DNA of 54,538 nt from Candidatus Onthocola gallistercoris (GCA_018715345.1 DVLT01000067.1:1-54538); one strand, 5' to 3'. Numbered from the stretch's first letter, positions 37,973-47,438 are shown. Notes: a model not told the origin generated them from the sequence alone. Translations and numbers: made by a program.

Positions 37973-38000
37973 ATTATAGTAAAGCGGGCAGGAAATGCAA
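37973..38000 (-). promoter_or_regulatory. Promoter of the jet operon
   Basis: TTGCAT (37995-38000), 16-bp spacer, TATAAT (37973-37978). The -35 abuts the terminator hairpin of the upstream lactate operon. Confidence 0.75.
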
Positions 38001-38035
38001 GAAGGAAGAACCTTCATGTCAAAGTTCTTCCTTCT
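38000..38035 (-). terminator. Terminator hairpin of the lactate operon
   Basis: 12-bp arms AGAAGGAAGAAC / GTTCTTCCTTCT around a 12-base loop, 34 bp past the YkvI-like stop. Only a short T stretch follows. Confidence 0.7.
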
Positions 38036-38068
38036 ATAATATAATATGTTATATCCTATCTTTCCCCA

Positions 38069-39247
38069 TCAGATATCCTTAAACCTGAACCGTACCATCC
38101 GGATGACAAATGGGATGAACAGGGTGATCAGCGCCGCATATCCCAGATATGCGTAGCCTTTGCTGACAACCGTCATCAGGCCGAACTGGGCGATGGCAAA
38201 TGCCAGGAACGTGAAGATCAAAGTGAACACCGCGTTGCGGGCCAGATGACCACTCTTTTTCTTTGCCGTAGAATCGATCCGCCGTTCCACCGCATTGACG
38301 CACCGGGTAACGATACCGGAGATCATATTGACGGCTGTGGAGATGGCGCCCAGGATGATCAGCAGGGAGATGATCGGTGTCAATACCATCGCGCCCACAC
38401 CATTCTGCACGAGAACGAGCATGGGAACCGAAGCCGTTGCCAGATCTGCCACATAGGAAATGGCCAGAAGGCCCACGATGGACAGTTCCATGGCAAAGAA
38501 GTTGCAGATGAACATGCCGATGGCCGCCTTATTGATCTGCTTCGGGTCTGTCACCGGCTCCACATGCTGATACATAACGGAAACAGATGCCAGCTGGAAG
38601 AAGAAATACAGCACAGCGGACCAGAGCGCCGGGCCGAAGGCGCCGGACTCGCTGGAAAGGACCGTCATCTCACCGCCGGCCATACGTCCGACCGATGTCA
38701 CGATGGAATCCCACTGGGCGATAATATTGGGCACAAGGACAACGATCAGACCGATGATGATCAGCACACTCAAAGTGGAAGCGCATTTCCGTACCACTTC
38801 CGTGCCAAACAGGGCGATCACAAAGATGAACGCAGCCACGATCACCGTGCTTACCCAATAGGGAATGCCAAACAGAGTGGTGATGGTGGAGCCGCCGGTG
38901 GCAAAAGCCGCCGCTGAAGCCGTACCGATCATGATCAGATAGCAGATTTCATACAGATTGGACATCACATGACGGGTCTTTCCATAGATACTGTCCGAAA
39001 AGCTCCGGTAATCATATTTTTTGTGTTTGTAAGCATAACGCATACCATACCAGAAGAAGAAGGAATACAATCCCTGGGTCAGTATGGGAAGTACCAGGCA
39101 CCAGATGCCGTAATTGATAAAATACTGATAGATCTGGGCCCCGGAGGCGAAACCGCCGCCGAACTGGGTGGTAAATGCCACAAAAGCCATACCCATGACC
39201 AGAGGCATCTTGTTTTTATCGACCAGAAGAGATTTTTTACTGCTCAT
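38069..39247 (-). CDS. YkvI-family membrane transporter
   Basis: About 392 residues, ten or eleven membrane segments. The start at 39247 (MSSKKSLLVDKNKM) has GGGAG ten bases upstream; the ATG at 39256 sits on the ribosome site. The first helix reads GMAFVAFTTQFGGGFASGAQIYQYF with an unwound glycine stretch, as in LeuT-fold carriers. YkvI proteins are uncharacterised. As the last gene of the lactate dehydrogenase/Etf operon it may carry lactate or a related hydroxy-acid, in place of the usual lactate permease; that is inferred from position only. Confidence 0.8.
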   Translation of the reverse strand: MSSKKSLLVDKNKMPLVMGMAFVAFTTQFGGGFASGAQIYQYFINYGIWCLVLPILTQGLYSFFFWYGMRYAYKHKKYDYRSFSDSIYGKTRHVMSNLYEICYLIMIGTASAAAFATGGSTITTLFGIPYWVSTVIVAAFIFVIALFGTEVVRKCASTLSVLIIIGLIVVLVPNIIAQWDSIVTSVGRMAGGEMTVLSSESGAFGPALWSAVLYFFFQLASVSVMYQHVEPVTDPKQINKAAIGMFICNFFAMELSIVGLLAISYVADLATASVPMLVLVQNGVGAMVLTPIISLLIILGAISTAVNMISGIVTRCVNAVERRIDSTAKKKSGHLARNAVFTLIFTFLAFAIAQFGLMTVVSKGYAYLGYAALITLFIPFVIRMVRFRFKDI

Positions 39248-39270
39248 ATTTTTCATTCTCCCTTTATTTT

Positions 39271-40695
39271 TTATTCATTATCCTGGAACTCCACCACCTT
39301 ACCCGGATTCAGGATCAGTTTGTCATCAAAAGCCAGTTTGATGGATTTGTACAGGGCGATCATCCTCGGCCCCACGAATTCCTTGAGGAATTCCAGACGG
39401 CCGTTGCCGATGCCGTGTTCTCCGGAAAGCTGTCCGCCCAGTTCCTTCGACAGGGCATACAGCTCGGTCAGGCAGGCGTGGGTGGCGCTTTTCCATTCTT
39501 CGTCGCTCATCTCCGGTCCCCGGAGCATCTCTGTATGGATGTTGCCGTCGCCGCAGTGTCCGCAGGGTTCCACCCGGATACCGTGGGACAGGGCGATCCG
39601 CTTGGCTGCCTTCACATACTCGGCGATCCGGGCTCTGGGAACGACCACGTCGCATTCTTCCTGGGATACGGAATCCGCTTTCATGCCTTCCAGGATGGCT
39701 CCCCGGACAGACCAGACAGTGGCAGACCGCTCCGGTGTATCCGCGATGAAACAGTCAAATGCGCCGTTTTTCAAAGCCGCTTCGGAAGCCGCCTCCACAG
39801 CGCTGTCCAGCTCCTGGGCGCTGGAAGCGTCATACATGACGATAAGTACCGCTTCTCCCTGCTGTACCGGGAAAGGCTTGTTCAATGTCCGTTCCACGAT
39901 CTCGATCAGTTCCCTCTCAAGAAACTCGATGGCCGTCGGAACAAAGGGCAGTTCCAGAACCTTCGGTACCATGTCCGCGCATTCCTCCAAACTGCTAAAA
40001 GGCATGACAAGGGTGGCCGAACAAGTGGGCGCCGGAAGGAGTTTCAACGTCACCTGGGTCAGTATGCAAAGGGTTCCTTCCGAACCGATGATCAGATCCT
40101 TCACATCATAGCCGGTGGTATTTTTGACCACGTTGGATGAGAAGTTCATGATGGAACCATCGGGAAGGACAGCTTCGATACAGCGGACAAAGTCCCGGGT
40201 CAGACCGTAACGGACCGCTTTCATGCCGCCCGCATTGGTGATCACATTGCCGCCGATGGACGCCGTCTTTTCACCCGGATCCGGAGGATAAAACAGACCT
40301 TCCTGCGCTGCTGCTGCCTGGATGTCCACCAAAAGAGCGCCAGGTTCGGCAGTGATGGTCTGATTTTTATGGTCCACCGGAAAGATCCGGTTCATCCGCA
40401 TAACAGACAGCATGATGCCGCCATATTTACAGGTGGCGCCGCCGGCAAGGCCTGTGCCGGCGCCTCTGCATACCACCGGGATATTTTCTTTATAAGCATA
40501 AGCCATGATAGCCGAAACTTCTTCTTTATTGATCACTTCCACGTATAGTTCCGGCGGATAGATACCATACTCCGGCATCTCATCGTGATAATATTCTTTC
40601 GCGATCTCGTCGCCGACCCACACCCGGTCCTTTGCGGTGAAAGAACGGATCTGGTCAAAATCTTCTTCTGTCATTTTTTTATAGGGATATGCCAT
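39271..40695 (-). CDS. lctD: FAD-dependent lactate dehydrogenase, Etf-coupled (LctD/GlcD type)
   Basis: Predicted 474 residues from the ATG at 40695 (MAYPYKKMTEEDF), with AGGAGG ten bases upstream. VAO-type FAD domain: VVCRGAGTGLAGGATCKYGGIMLSV, DPGEKTASIGGNVITNAGGMKAVRYG and DLIIGSEGTLCILTQVTLKLLP. C-terminal FAD-oxidase domain with the histidine motifs PCGHCGDGNIHTEML and LSGEHGIGNGRLEFL. Next to etfA/etfB this matches the electron-confurcating lactate dehydrogenase of acetogens, which oxidises lactate with NAD+ driven by reduced ferredoxin. D- versus L-lactate or glycolate cannot be fixed from sequence. Confidence 0.88.
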   Translation of the reverse strand: MAYPYKKMTEEDFDQIRSFTAKDRVWVGDEIAKEYYHDEMPEYGIYPPELYVEVINKEEVSAIMAYAYKENIPVVCRGAGTGLAGGATCKYGGIMLSVMRMNRIFPVDHKNQTITAEPGALLVDIQAAAAQEGLFYPPDPGEKTASIGGNVITNAGGMKAVRYGLTRDFVRCIEAVLPDGSIMNFSSNVVKNTTGYDVKDLIIGSEGTLCILTQVTLKLLPAPTCSATLVMPFSSLEECADMVPKVLELPFVPTAIEFLERELIEIVERTLNKPFPVQQGEAVLIVMYDASSAQELDSAVEAASEAALKNGAFDCFIADTPERSATVWSVRGAILEGMKADSVSQEECDVVVPRARIAEYVKAAKRIALSHGIRVEPCGHCGDGNIHTEMLRGPEMSDEEWKSATHACLTELYALSKELGGQLSGEHGIGNGRLEFLKEFVGPRMIALYKSIKLAFDDKLILNPGKVVEFQDNE

Positions 40696-40700
40696 GACAT

Positions 40701-41891
40701 TCAGTCCTCCTTTCGATTCCGCACAAGTTCGGTGAGCCTTGGCACAACCTGATACAGGTCGTCCACGATGCAATAATGGGCCACATTAAAGATCTGGGCT
40801 TCCGGATCATTGTTGATGGCGACAACGCACTCGGAACCGGTCATACAGGATGTGAACTGGATGGCCCCGGACACACCGCAGGTGATCAGAAGTTTTGGCC
40901 GGACCGTACGTCCGGAAAGACCTATCTGATGGGCCACATCCCCAAAACCATTTTCCACCATGGGACGGGTAAAGGCCAGTTGCCCGCCAAGGGCCTGCGC
41001 CAGTTCCCGGCACATTTCCACATCTTTTTCCGTACGGACGCCCCGTCCCACAGCCACCAATATATCCTCTTCTTCCAGGCTCTTTTGCTTTTTGATGGCC
41101 TGGGAAGAAAGGATCTTGATCCTGGAATAAGCCATGGCATCGCTGACCGGACAGTTGATGACTTCACCCATGGGATCCGCCACTTTTGCAGCCTTATCCA
41201 TGACCCGGTAGCGGACCGTGGCAAACTGGGGTCTGGAGTGGGCGATCAGGATCTGGGCCATGATATTGCCGCCAAAGGCGGGACGGATCTGGACCATATC
41301 CGTATTGGACTTGATATCCAGTGTGGTACAGTCGGCTGTAAGACCTGTATGGAACCGGGTGGAAAGTCTTGGCGCCAGGGAACGCCCCAGAGCAGTGGCG
41401 CCGATCAGCACCGAACTTGGCCGTACAGCGGCAATGCAGTCTGCCACCGCGTCCGCATAGCAGTCTGCCCGAAATCCTTCAAAATTCTCATGTTCATAGA
41501 CATACACTTTATCCACGCCATAGGTTAAAAGTTTATCTGCATTTTGTGCCGTACCCTTTCCCCCTACGATCACGCAGTTGACCTTATAATTGACCTTTGA
41601 GGCCATCTTACGGGCTTCTCCGATCAATTCATATGCCACGGGGTGGATATCTCCCCGTTCCTGTTCCACAAAGATCAGGAAATCTTTCCATGAATCTTTG
41701 TCAAAGGCGTCCGCCTTCTGCTCAAATCGGATCGCCTTTTCCGGACAAACACGCACGCAAAGGCCACAGGCCCGGCAGCTGTCGCTGACGATGATTCCCT
41801 GATCTCCCATGGACAGGGAATTAAAAGGACATTTTTCAATACATTTTCCGCAGAGAGAACATTTCTGCGAATCAAATCTCAGTAAATCCAT
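40701..41891 (-). CDS. lctC: Electron-transfer flavoprotein alpha subunit with N-terminal ferredoxin domain
   Basis: Predicted 396 residues. The first 60 residues carry two 4Fe-4S motifs, CSLCGKCIEKCPF and CRACGLCVRVCP. EtfA domains follow, with the FAD-binding GRGVRTEKDVEMCRELAQALGGQLAFTRP, VRPKLLITCGVSGAIQF and VAINNDPEAQIFNVAHYCIVDD. The ferredoxin extension is the hallmark of bifurcating/confurcating Etf partners such as LctC. It links reduced ferredoxin to the flavins. Five bases separate it from lctD. Confidence 0.92.
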   Translation of the reverse strand: MDLLRFDSQKCSLCGKCIEKCPFNSLSMGDQGIIVSDSCRACGLCVRVCPEKAIRFEQKADAFDKDSWKDFLIFVEQERGDIHPVAYELIGEARKMASKVNYKVNCVIVGGKGTAQNADKLLTYGVDKVYVYEHENFEGFRADCYADAVADCIAAVRPSSVLIGATALGRSLAPRLSTRFHTGLTADCTTLDIKSNTDMVQIRPAFGGNIMAQILIAHSRPQFATVRYRVMDKAAKVADPMGEVINCPVSDAMAYSRIKILSSQAIKKQKSLEEEDILVAVGRGVRTEKDVEMCRELAQALGGQLAFTRPMVENGFGDVAHQIGLSGRTVRPKLLITCGVSGAIQFTSCMTGSECVVAINNDPEAQIFNVAHYCIVDDLYQVVPRLTELVRNRKED

Positions 41892-41903
41892 CCTATTCCC
41901 CTC

Positions 41904-42692
41904 CTATATGATCTTTTTGCCGGTGAGGATATCAAAAAGCTTGTCCGCTTTCTCCTCAGCAGTACCATCGATATACACCTGCTTTTCTGCTGCAGGCGGG
42001 GAAAACATCCGTTCCACAGAAGTTGGGGAACCGACCAGGCCATACCGGCTCATATTCTGGTCCGGAAGATCTTTAAAACTTAAAAACCGCACGGGACGGT
42101 CCGCTGTGCTGCGCTTTAATATGTAAGAGGGCAGCCGTGGTACACAGCTGTCTTTATCCACCGTGATCAAACAAGGATAGGGGATCTCAGATACTTGGGT
42201 CACACTGGCCAGATCCTGACGGACTGTGATGGCATGTTCATCCGCTTTGACGATCTCAGCCACCCAGGCCGCATGGGGTATACCCATATGTTCGGCAATG
42301 GCCGGGCCCACCTGTGCCGTATCTCCATCGGTTGTCTGGCGGCCACAGATGATCAGATCTGCTCCGCCGATGACCTGGATCCCTTGCATCAGAGTATAGG
42401 ATGTGGCCAGAACATCTGCGCCTGCAAACTTCCGATCCGATAAGATCACCGCATCATCTGCCCCCATCGTGTAAGCGTCCCGCATCATCTCCTCTGCCTG
42501 AGCCGGCCCCATGGTCAGTACAGTGACTGTTCCGCCCAGAGATTCCCGGATCCGAAGCGCTGTTTCCAGGGCAAACTGATCATAAGGATTCGTACGGGTT
42601 TCGCCGGACATACGTTTCATGGCCCCGGTTTCCGGGTCGATCTCCACATTGGTCCCGGCCGGAACCTGTTTCATACAAACAATAATTCTCAT
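41904..42692 (-). CDS. lctB: Electron-transfer flavoprotein beta subunit
   Basis: Predicted 262 residues from the ATG at 42692 (MRIIVCMKQVPAGTNVEID), with AGGAA upstream; longer readings lack a ribosome site. EtfB motifs: NPYDQFALETALRI, VTVLTMGPAQAEEMMRDAYTMGADDAVILSD, ADLIICGRQTTDGDTAQVGPAIAEHMGIP and ITVDKDSCVPRLPS. In bifurcating Etfs the beta subunit binds the NAD-side flavin. First gene of the lctBCD-ykvI operon. Confidence 0.92.
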   Translation of the reverse strand: MRIIVCMKQVPAGTNVEIDPETGAMKRMSGETRTNPYDQFALETALRIRESLGGTVTVLTMGPAQAEEMMRDAYTMGADDAVILSDRKFAGADVLATSYTLMQGIQVIGGADLIICGRQTTDGDTAQVGPAIAEHMGIPHAAWVAEIVKADEHAITVRQDLASVTQVSEIPYPCLITVDKDSCVPRLPSYILKRSTADRPVRFLSFKDLPDQNMSRYGLVGSPTSVERMFSPPAAEKQVYIDGTAEEKADKLFDILTGKKII

Positions 42693-42757
42693 AATCTTCA
42701 GTTCCTTTATATGATTTTTTCGCTTTTCTGCTTTAAACAGATAAAACACATAGTAAC

Positions 42758-42786
42758 AATATACCATCACATCCGTGAAATGTCGA
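42758..42786 (-). promoter_or_regulatory. SigA promoter of the lctBCD operon
   Basis: TCGACA (42781-42786), 17-bp spacer, TATATT (42758-42763). Confidence 0.8.
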
Positions 42787-42828
42787 GATTTTTCTGTGAT
42801 TTTTCACAAAAACCATGGATTTTTATAC

Positions 42829-42864
42829 AAAAAACTGCCGCATAGATACATATCTATACGGCAG
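42829..42864 (-). terminator. Intrinsic terminator after the malic enzyme gene
   Basis: Arms CTGCCGTATAGATA and TATCTATGCGGCAG, then TTTTTT, 20 bp past the stop. Confidence 0.9.
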
Positions 42865-42883
42865 CCGTATGTATTTCCTGATA

Positions 42884-44056
42884 TCAGATTCTTGCAACGC
42901 CGGTTTCTTTGGCTGTCTTAACAACAGCTTCGGCAACCGCCTGAGCCACTCTCTTATCCAATGCCTGGGCGATGATGTTCTCTTCTGTGATCTCATCGTC
43001 CGGGATCAGGGATGCAAGGGCGAAGGATGTGGCAACTTTCATCTCTTCATTGATGCAGGTTGCCCGGCAGTCCAAAGCGCCGCGGAAGATTCCCGGGAAG
43101 GCAAGCACGTTGTTGATCTGGTTCGGGAAGTCGGAACGACCTGTACCCACAACTCTTGCACCGGCTTTTTTAGCCAGGTCCGGCATGATCTCCGGCGTCG
43201 GATTGGCCATGGGGAACATGATGGCGTCGCTTGCCATGGACTTAACCATTTCCTCAGTAACAATATTGGGAGCAGAAACACCGATAAATACATCGGCGCC
43301 TTTGAGGGCGTCAGCCAATGTACCTTTCTGATGTTCCAGATTGGTCACTTTCGCAACTTCTTCCTGAGCCGGGTTGTTGTTCTCATCGCCTTCGCAGATG
43401 ATGCCGAAACGGTCGCAGAAGGTCAGATGTTTTACACCCATGTTCAGCAGATGTTTGCCGATGGCGATACCTGCGGAACCGGCTCCGTTGATGACTACCT
43501 TAACCTCTCCCATATCCTTTTTAACCAGTTTCAGGGCATTGATCAGGGCAGCGGCTACAACGATGGCTGTACCGTGCTGGTCGTCATGGAAGATTGGAAT
43601 ATCGCAGATCTCTTTCAGCTTTCTTTCGATCTCAAAGCAGCGGGGAGCGGCAATATCCTCCAGGTTGATGCCGCCAAAGCTTCCGGAGATCAGATAGATG
43701 GTGCGGACGATTTCATCCACATCTTTGGATTTGATGCAAAGCGGGAATGCGTCCACATCTGCGAACTCTTTGAACAGAGCGCATTTGCCTTCCATAACCG
43801 GCATACCGGCTTCCGGTCCGATGTCGCCCAGTCCCAAAATGGCTGTACCGTCTGTGATAACGGCGACCAGGTTGGAACGGCGAGTCAGTTCATAGGATTT
43901 GTTGATATCTTTATTGATCTCAAGGCAGGGCTCCGCAACACCGGGGGTATAAGCAAGAGACAGATCCTCTCTTGTATTCACCGGCACACGGGAGATAACC
44001 TCGATCTTACCTTTCCATTCGTAATGTTTCTTAAGTGATTCCTGTCTGATATCCAT
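42884..44056 (-). CDS. NAD(P)-dependent malic enzyme
   Basis: Predicted 390 residues, the short bacterial form. Motifs: SLAYTPGVAEPCLEI, TDGTAILGLGDIGPEAGMPVMEGK, the metal site PIFHDDQHGTAIVV, the Rossmann VVINGAGSAGIAIGKHLL, and FPMANPTPEIMP. It decarboxylates malate to pyruvate with NAD+ or NADP+; the cofactor is not settled by the sequence. It follows the Ldh_2-type dehydrogenase by 6 bp and shares its promoter, so both act on malate or related hydroxy-acids and connect to the lactate/pyruvate genes next door. Confidence 0.92.
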   Translation of the reverse strand: MDIRQESLKKHYEWKGKIEVISRVPVNTREDLSLAYTPGVAEPCLEINKDINKSYELTRRSNLVAVITDGTAILGLGDIGPEAGMPVMEGKCALFKEFADVDAFPLCIKSKDVDEIVRTIYLISGSFGGINLEDIAAPRCFEIERKLKEICDIPIFHDDQHGTAIVVAAALINALKLVKKDMGEVKVVINGAGSAGIAIGKHLLNMGVKHLTFCDRFGIICEGDENNNPAQEEVAKVTNLEHQKGTLADALKGADVFIGVSAPNIVTEEMVKSMASDAIMFPMANPTPEIMPDLAKKAGARVVGTGRSDFPNQINNVLAFPGIFRGALDCRATCINEEMKVATSFALASLIPDDEITEENIIAQALDKRVAQAVAEAVVKTAKETGVARI

Positions 44057-44062
44057 CTTTGA

Positions 44063-45175
44063 TCAGTCCTCCCACGGGAATTTGTACTGTGTCAATTTCA
44101 GCTCGTCACGGATCTGAACCATTTCTTTCTGTACAGATTCGTTGATCGGCACACCGTCTTTACGTGCAAGACGTACAAGATATTCTTTCTCGCCTGCAGT
44201 GTAGATACGCTCAGCGCCCGGAGCTTTCTTGGAAGCGCGGACAGTACGGATGATCTCGCCGGCTTTCTTTCTGCATACATCTTCGCCAAGGAAGTGATCG
44301 GTATCGATGGCGATGAAGAAATGTCCAAGATGATACGGTACTTTGTTGCCGTCAGCGTCTTTGCCGTCAAGGGCTTTGCCGTAGTTGCCGTCCTGGAGCG
44401 CTGCGGAAAGCAGTTCGATGGCCATTGCGTAGCCATATCCTTTATATCCGCCCAGAGCTTCACCGATTCCTCCAAGAGTTGTCAAAGCTGCTGTGCCGTT
44501 ACGGATCATCTTAAGGGCAGCGCCTGCGTCACCTTCAACCGGCTCGCCGTCAAGGCCGATGATCGTACCCGGAAGAACGTCTTTTTTGATTCTTTCGTAA
44601 TATTCGATCTTACCATTCTGGGTAATGGAAGTCGCGCAGTCAATGAGGAAATCAAAGGGCTCGTCTGTCGGGATACCGATGGTCAGCGGGTTTGTACCGA
44701 ACATACCTTCAACACCAAAGGTGGGAGCTACAGATGGACGCGCATTCGTACCTGTGATACCGATGCAGCCTTCTTTTGATGCCATGCTTGCATAGTAACC
44801 TGCAATACCGTAATGGCAGGAGTTACGTACAACAACCATACCCATGCCGTATTCTTTCGCTTTATCGATGGCCATACGCATGGATTTATATCCGATAACC
44901 TGGCCCATTCCGTCATGGCCGTCAACAACAGCTGTGGTCGGTGTCTCTTTGATGATCTCATAGTTGGTCACCGGATTCTGGATACCGTCTTTGATCCGGT
45001 CAAGATAGATCGGTTTGAACCGGTTTACACCGTGTGATTCAATACCCCTTTTATCCGATTCAAGAAGAACATCTGTGCAGATCTCCGCATCCTCTCTTGG
45101 TATTCCGTAGCCAACGAATGCGTCTGTTACGAAATTTGTAATGGTTTCCCAATCCACAATGTTAGTTTTTGCCAT
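44063..45175 (-). CDS. Ldh_2-family malate/(sulfo)lactate/ureidoglycolate dehydrogenase
   Basis: Predicted 370 residues; ATG with AAGGAGG eight bases upstream. Family signatures: SDKRGIESHGVNRFKPIYLDRI, GMVVVRNSCHYGIAGYYASMA (catalytic His in NSxHxG), GTNARPSVAPTFGVEGMFGTNPL and LGGYKGYGYAMAIELLSAAL. Members are NAD(P)-dependent 2-hydroxyacid dehydrogenases acting on malate, sulfolactate, ureidoglycolate or 2,3-diketogulonate. Coupling to malic enzyme favours malate or a near relative. First gene of a two-gene operon. Confidence 0.88.
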   Translation of the reverse strand: MAKTNIVDWETITNFVTDAFVGYGIPREDAEICTDVLLESDKRGIESHGVNRFKPIYLDRIKDGIQNPVTNYEIIKETPTTAVVDGHDGMGQVIGYKSMRMAIDKAKEYGMGMVVVRNSCHYGIAGYYASMASKEGCIGITGTNARPSVAPTFGVEGMFGTNPLTIGIPTDEPFDFLIDCATSITQNGKIEYYERIKKDVLPGTIIGLDGEPVEGDAGAALKMIRNGTAALTTLGGIGEALGGYKGYGYAMAIELLSAALQDGNYGKALDGKDADGNKVPYHLGHFFIAIDTDHFLGEDVCRKKAGEIIRTVRASKKAPGAERIYTAGEKEYLVRLARKDGVPINESVQKEMVQIRDELKLTQYKFPWED

Positions 45176-45293
45176 TTCTTTTTCCTCCTTGATTAAATGA
45201 ACATTTAAAATAAAAAAACGAAAAACAAAAGATTAAAAAAATCCTCTATTCTTCGCTTCTCCACTCTCAACGAAAAGTATTCGATTTGTTAAT

Positions 45294-45322
45294 ATTCTAC
45301 AATATATCCTCTCAGAAGTCAA
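45294..45322 (-). promoter_or_regulatory. SigA promoter of the Ldh_2/malic enzyme operon
   Basis: TTGACT (45317-45322), 17-bp spacer, TAGAAT (45294-45299). The leader of about 110 nt (45176-45290) is A/T-rich and shows no clear riboswitch. Confidence 0.8.
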
Positions 45323-45359
45323 GGTGATTTTATGTTTTTGTCAAACACTTGGATCGATC

Positions 45360-45403
45360 GGCTGACGTCTTGTCATCTCTGACAAAACGTCAGCCTTATT
45401 TTT
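45360..45403. terminator. Hairpin after the ABC permease gene
   Basis: Arms GGCTGACGTcTTGTC and GACAAaACGTCAGCC around ATCTCT. The T-run (TTATTTTT) is on the plus side. It may work in either direction between the ABC operon and the Ldh_2 operon. Confidence 0.65.
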
Positions 45404-46480
45404 CTATGAAACCTGATGTTTTGCAAACACACGGCGAGAAGTAAAGACCCCAAAGCCCAAAAACAAGATGGCTGCCGGGATTGCCCACACCGCATACAAC
45501 AGCCCATTTTCCATTTGCTCCACTGACATGAGTGAAACAGCCTGCACGTGATACAGCGGTAAAAGTCCGATGATCCGAAATATCGGATCAACTTCTGTGA
45601 TGGGCAGCATAGACGGGAAAAGGAAAAAGGCCATGGATGCAACAAAAGCCACGATCTGATTTTTGCTGATGGCCGATAGGAACAGTACGATCCCTGTTAC
45701 ACTGAGCGTACCGGTAAACGCCAGAAGGATCTGATAGGTCAGCAGCGTTCCGCAAGTGATATTAAAAGGGATAAATCCCTCCACATAATCGCTGGAAGCA
45801 AATAAAATGCTGCAATCCAATCCTTCTTTTCCATAAAAGTCAAGGGCGAGGATACAATTAAAAGCTGTGACCAACGCGGTGGAAAAAATGGCGATCAGAA
45901 TACTCACGATCACCTTTGCCGTAGCGCATTTTGTCCGACCATATTTACTTGTCAGTATGATACGGTCAACCCCCTCATATTCACTGGAGAAAACCGGCGC
46001 TATCATGATGATGACTGCCAAAGCGAGCGCCATAAAAACCCTGACCAGGTTTTTGCTTGTTGAAAGCCAGCCGTCAACGTAACCGACTTTGATCTCTTCA
46101 TCTCCAAACACATCCGAAACACTTAGCCCATTCCAATGTCCATCCATATCAGCAAATCGGGCAAAGGCGGCAGATTGCATGGCGTTCTGGTAAATATAGG
46201 CCGCGTTGATCCCACGCAGATCATATTTTGGAGCAAAATCGTCCATCATTTGCCGTATCTTTTCATCTGTCAGTATCCCTTCATATTTTGCCGCGATTTT
46301 TTTATCGATTTCCACTGCCGTTTTTCCAGTGCCCTCAGCGCTTTTGCCATCAAAGGCATATTTGTTCTGGTATGTGGAAAATGAAAGAAACGCAGAAAAC
46401 AACAATATTCCGATGAAAACGATCTGAGTCAAACGTTTTGAAAGTATTTTTCGCAGTTCAAAATGGATCAGTTCTCTCAT
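45404..46480 (-). CDS. ABC-2 type transporter permease
   Basis: Predicted 358 residues with about six membrane segments. An N-terminal MRELIHFELRKILSKRLTQ amphipathic start and first helix are followed by a large extracytoplasmic region (about 40-140), then VFSSEYEGVDRIILTSKYGR and five more helices. It is the membrane part of an efflux ABC pair; its ATG overlaps the ATPase stop (ATGA). Beside a two-component system this arrangement often handles antimicrobial peptides or cell-envelope stress, but the substrate is not established. Confidence 0.85.
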   Translation of the reverse strand: MRELIHFELRKILSKRLTQIVFIGILLFSAFLSFSTYQNKYAFDGKSAEGTGKTAVEIDKKIAAKYEGILTDEKIRQMMDDFAPKYDLRGINAAYIYQNAMQSAAFARFADMDGHWNGLSVSDVFGDEEIKVGYVDGWLSTSKNLVRVFMALALAVIIMIAPVFSSEYEGVDRIILTSKYGRTKCATAKVIVSILIAIFSTALVTAFNCILALDFYGKEGLDCSILFASSDYVEGFIPFNITCGTLLTYQILLAFTGTLSVTGIVLFLSAISKNQIVAFVASMAFFLFPSMLPITEVDPIFRIIGLLPLYHVQAVSLMSVEQMENGLLYAVWAIPAAILFLGFGVFTSRRVFAKHQVS

Positions 46481-47352
46481 TCTTCATACACCTCCTTGAA
46501 GTAGTACAGATAAAGATCTTCCAAAGTCGGCCGCACTTTTACAGCGTTTTTCATGGGCGGGCGATCCCCGATGATCCGGAGGATGGCCTGGTCACTGTTT
46601 ATGTTCCGCAGATTGCTTATACTGTAGACGGCTGCATATTTTTCCGCCAAAGCAGCTGGAACCATGCATTCCCACACCCGGCCGTCCATTTCAGAGATCA
46701 TGTCTTTTGGGGCGCCAAAGCGTACGATTTCCCCGGACTTCATCATCATGATATCTTCCGCGATAAATTCAACATCTGAAACAATATGGGTGGACAAGAT
46801 CACGATCCGACCTTTTGAAAAAGCACTGATCAGATTTCGAAAACGGACACGCTCTTTCGGATCAAGCCCTGCAGTGGGTTCATCCAAGATCAAAATACGT
46901 GGGTTATTGAGCATAGCCTGAGCGATCCCCAAACGTTGTTTCATGCCGCCGGAAAACGTTCTGATCTTGTGTGTCCGATCCGTCCACAGACCGACTGCTT
47001 CCAGCAGCTCTTTTGATCTTTTTCGCGCCGTTCTTTCAGACAACCCTTTTAACGTGGAAACGTAAAGGAGGAAATCAAGCGCTGAAAAATCCGGGTAATA
47101 TCTGAAGTGTTGGGGCAAATATCCCAAAAGATCCCGATATTTTTCGCCAAGCTCCGCAATATTCTCATCATTCAACAGGATTTTTCCGGAGGTGGGATTT
47201 TGAATATTGCAAAGCAGCCGCATAAGCGTCGTCTTTCCTGCCCCATTTGCGCCCAACAATCCATAGACGCCGTTTGACAATGTGATGTCCAAAGCATTTA
47301 CAGCCGTTTTTGAGCCAAACTTTTTCGTCAGCCCAATGGTCCTTAATTCCAT
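46477..47352 (-). CDS. ABC transporter ATP-binding protein
   Basis: Predicted 291 residues from the ATG at 47352, with AAAGGGG seven bases upstream. Walker A LLGANGAGKTTLM, Q-loop YLPQHF, signature TFSGGMKQRLGIAQAML, Walker B ILILDEPTAGLD and switch His in ILSTHIVSD are all present. The C-terminal 80 residues are a regulatory domain common to ABC-2 exporters. It drives the adjacent permease. It follows the kinase gene after 86 bp. Confidence 0.92.
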   Translation of the reverse strand: MELRTIGLTKKFGSKTAVNALDITLSNGVYGLLGANGAGKTTLMRLLCNIQNPTSGKILLNDENIAELGEKYRDLLGYLPQHFRYYPDFSALDFLLYVSTLKGLSERTARKRSKELLEAVGLWTDRTHKIRTFSGGMKQRLGIAQAMLNNPRILILDEPTAGLDPKERVRFRNLISAFSKGRIVILSTHIVSDVEFIAEDIMMMKSGEIVRFGAPKDMISEMDGRVWECMVPAALAEKYAAVYSISNLRNINSDQAILRIIGDRPPMKNAVKVRPTLEDLYLYYFKEVYEE

Positions 47353-47438
47353 ATAAGATCCCCTTTCTGCCCGGAAAGCAAAAAATACTCTCCATGTATT
47401 TTCATGGAGAGTATAGAGGGTAAATATCAAATTTTTAT

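Noticed and set aside
45360..45403. Small RNA gene read rightward into the hairpin with T-run
   Set aside because: No promoter was seen on the plus strand just upstream. The hairpin is explained as a terminator region between operons.
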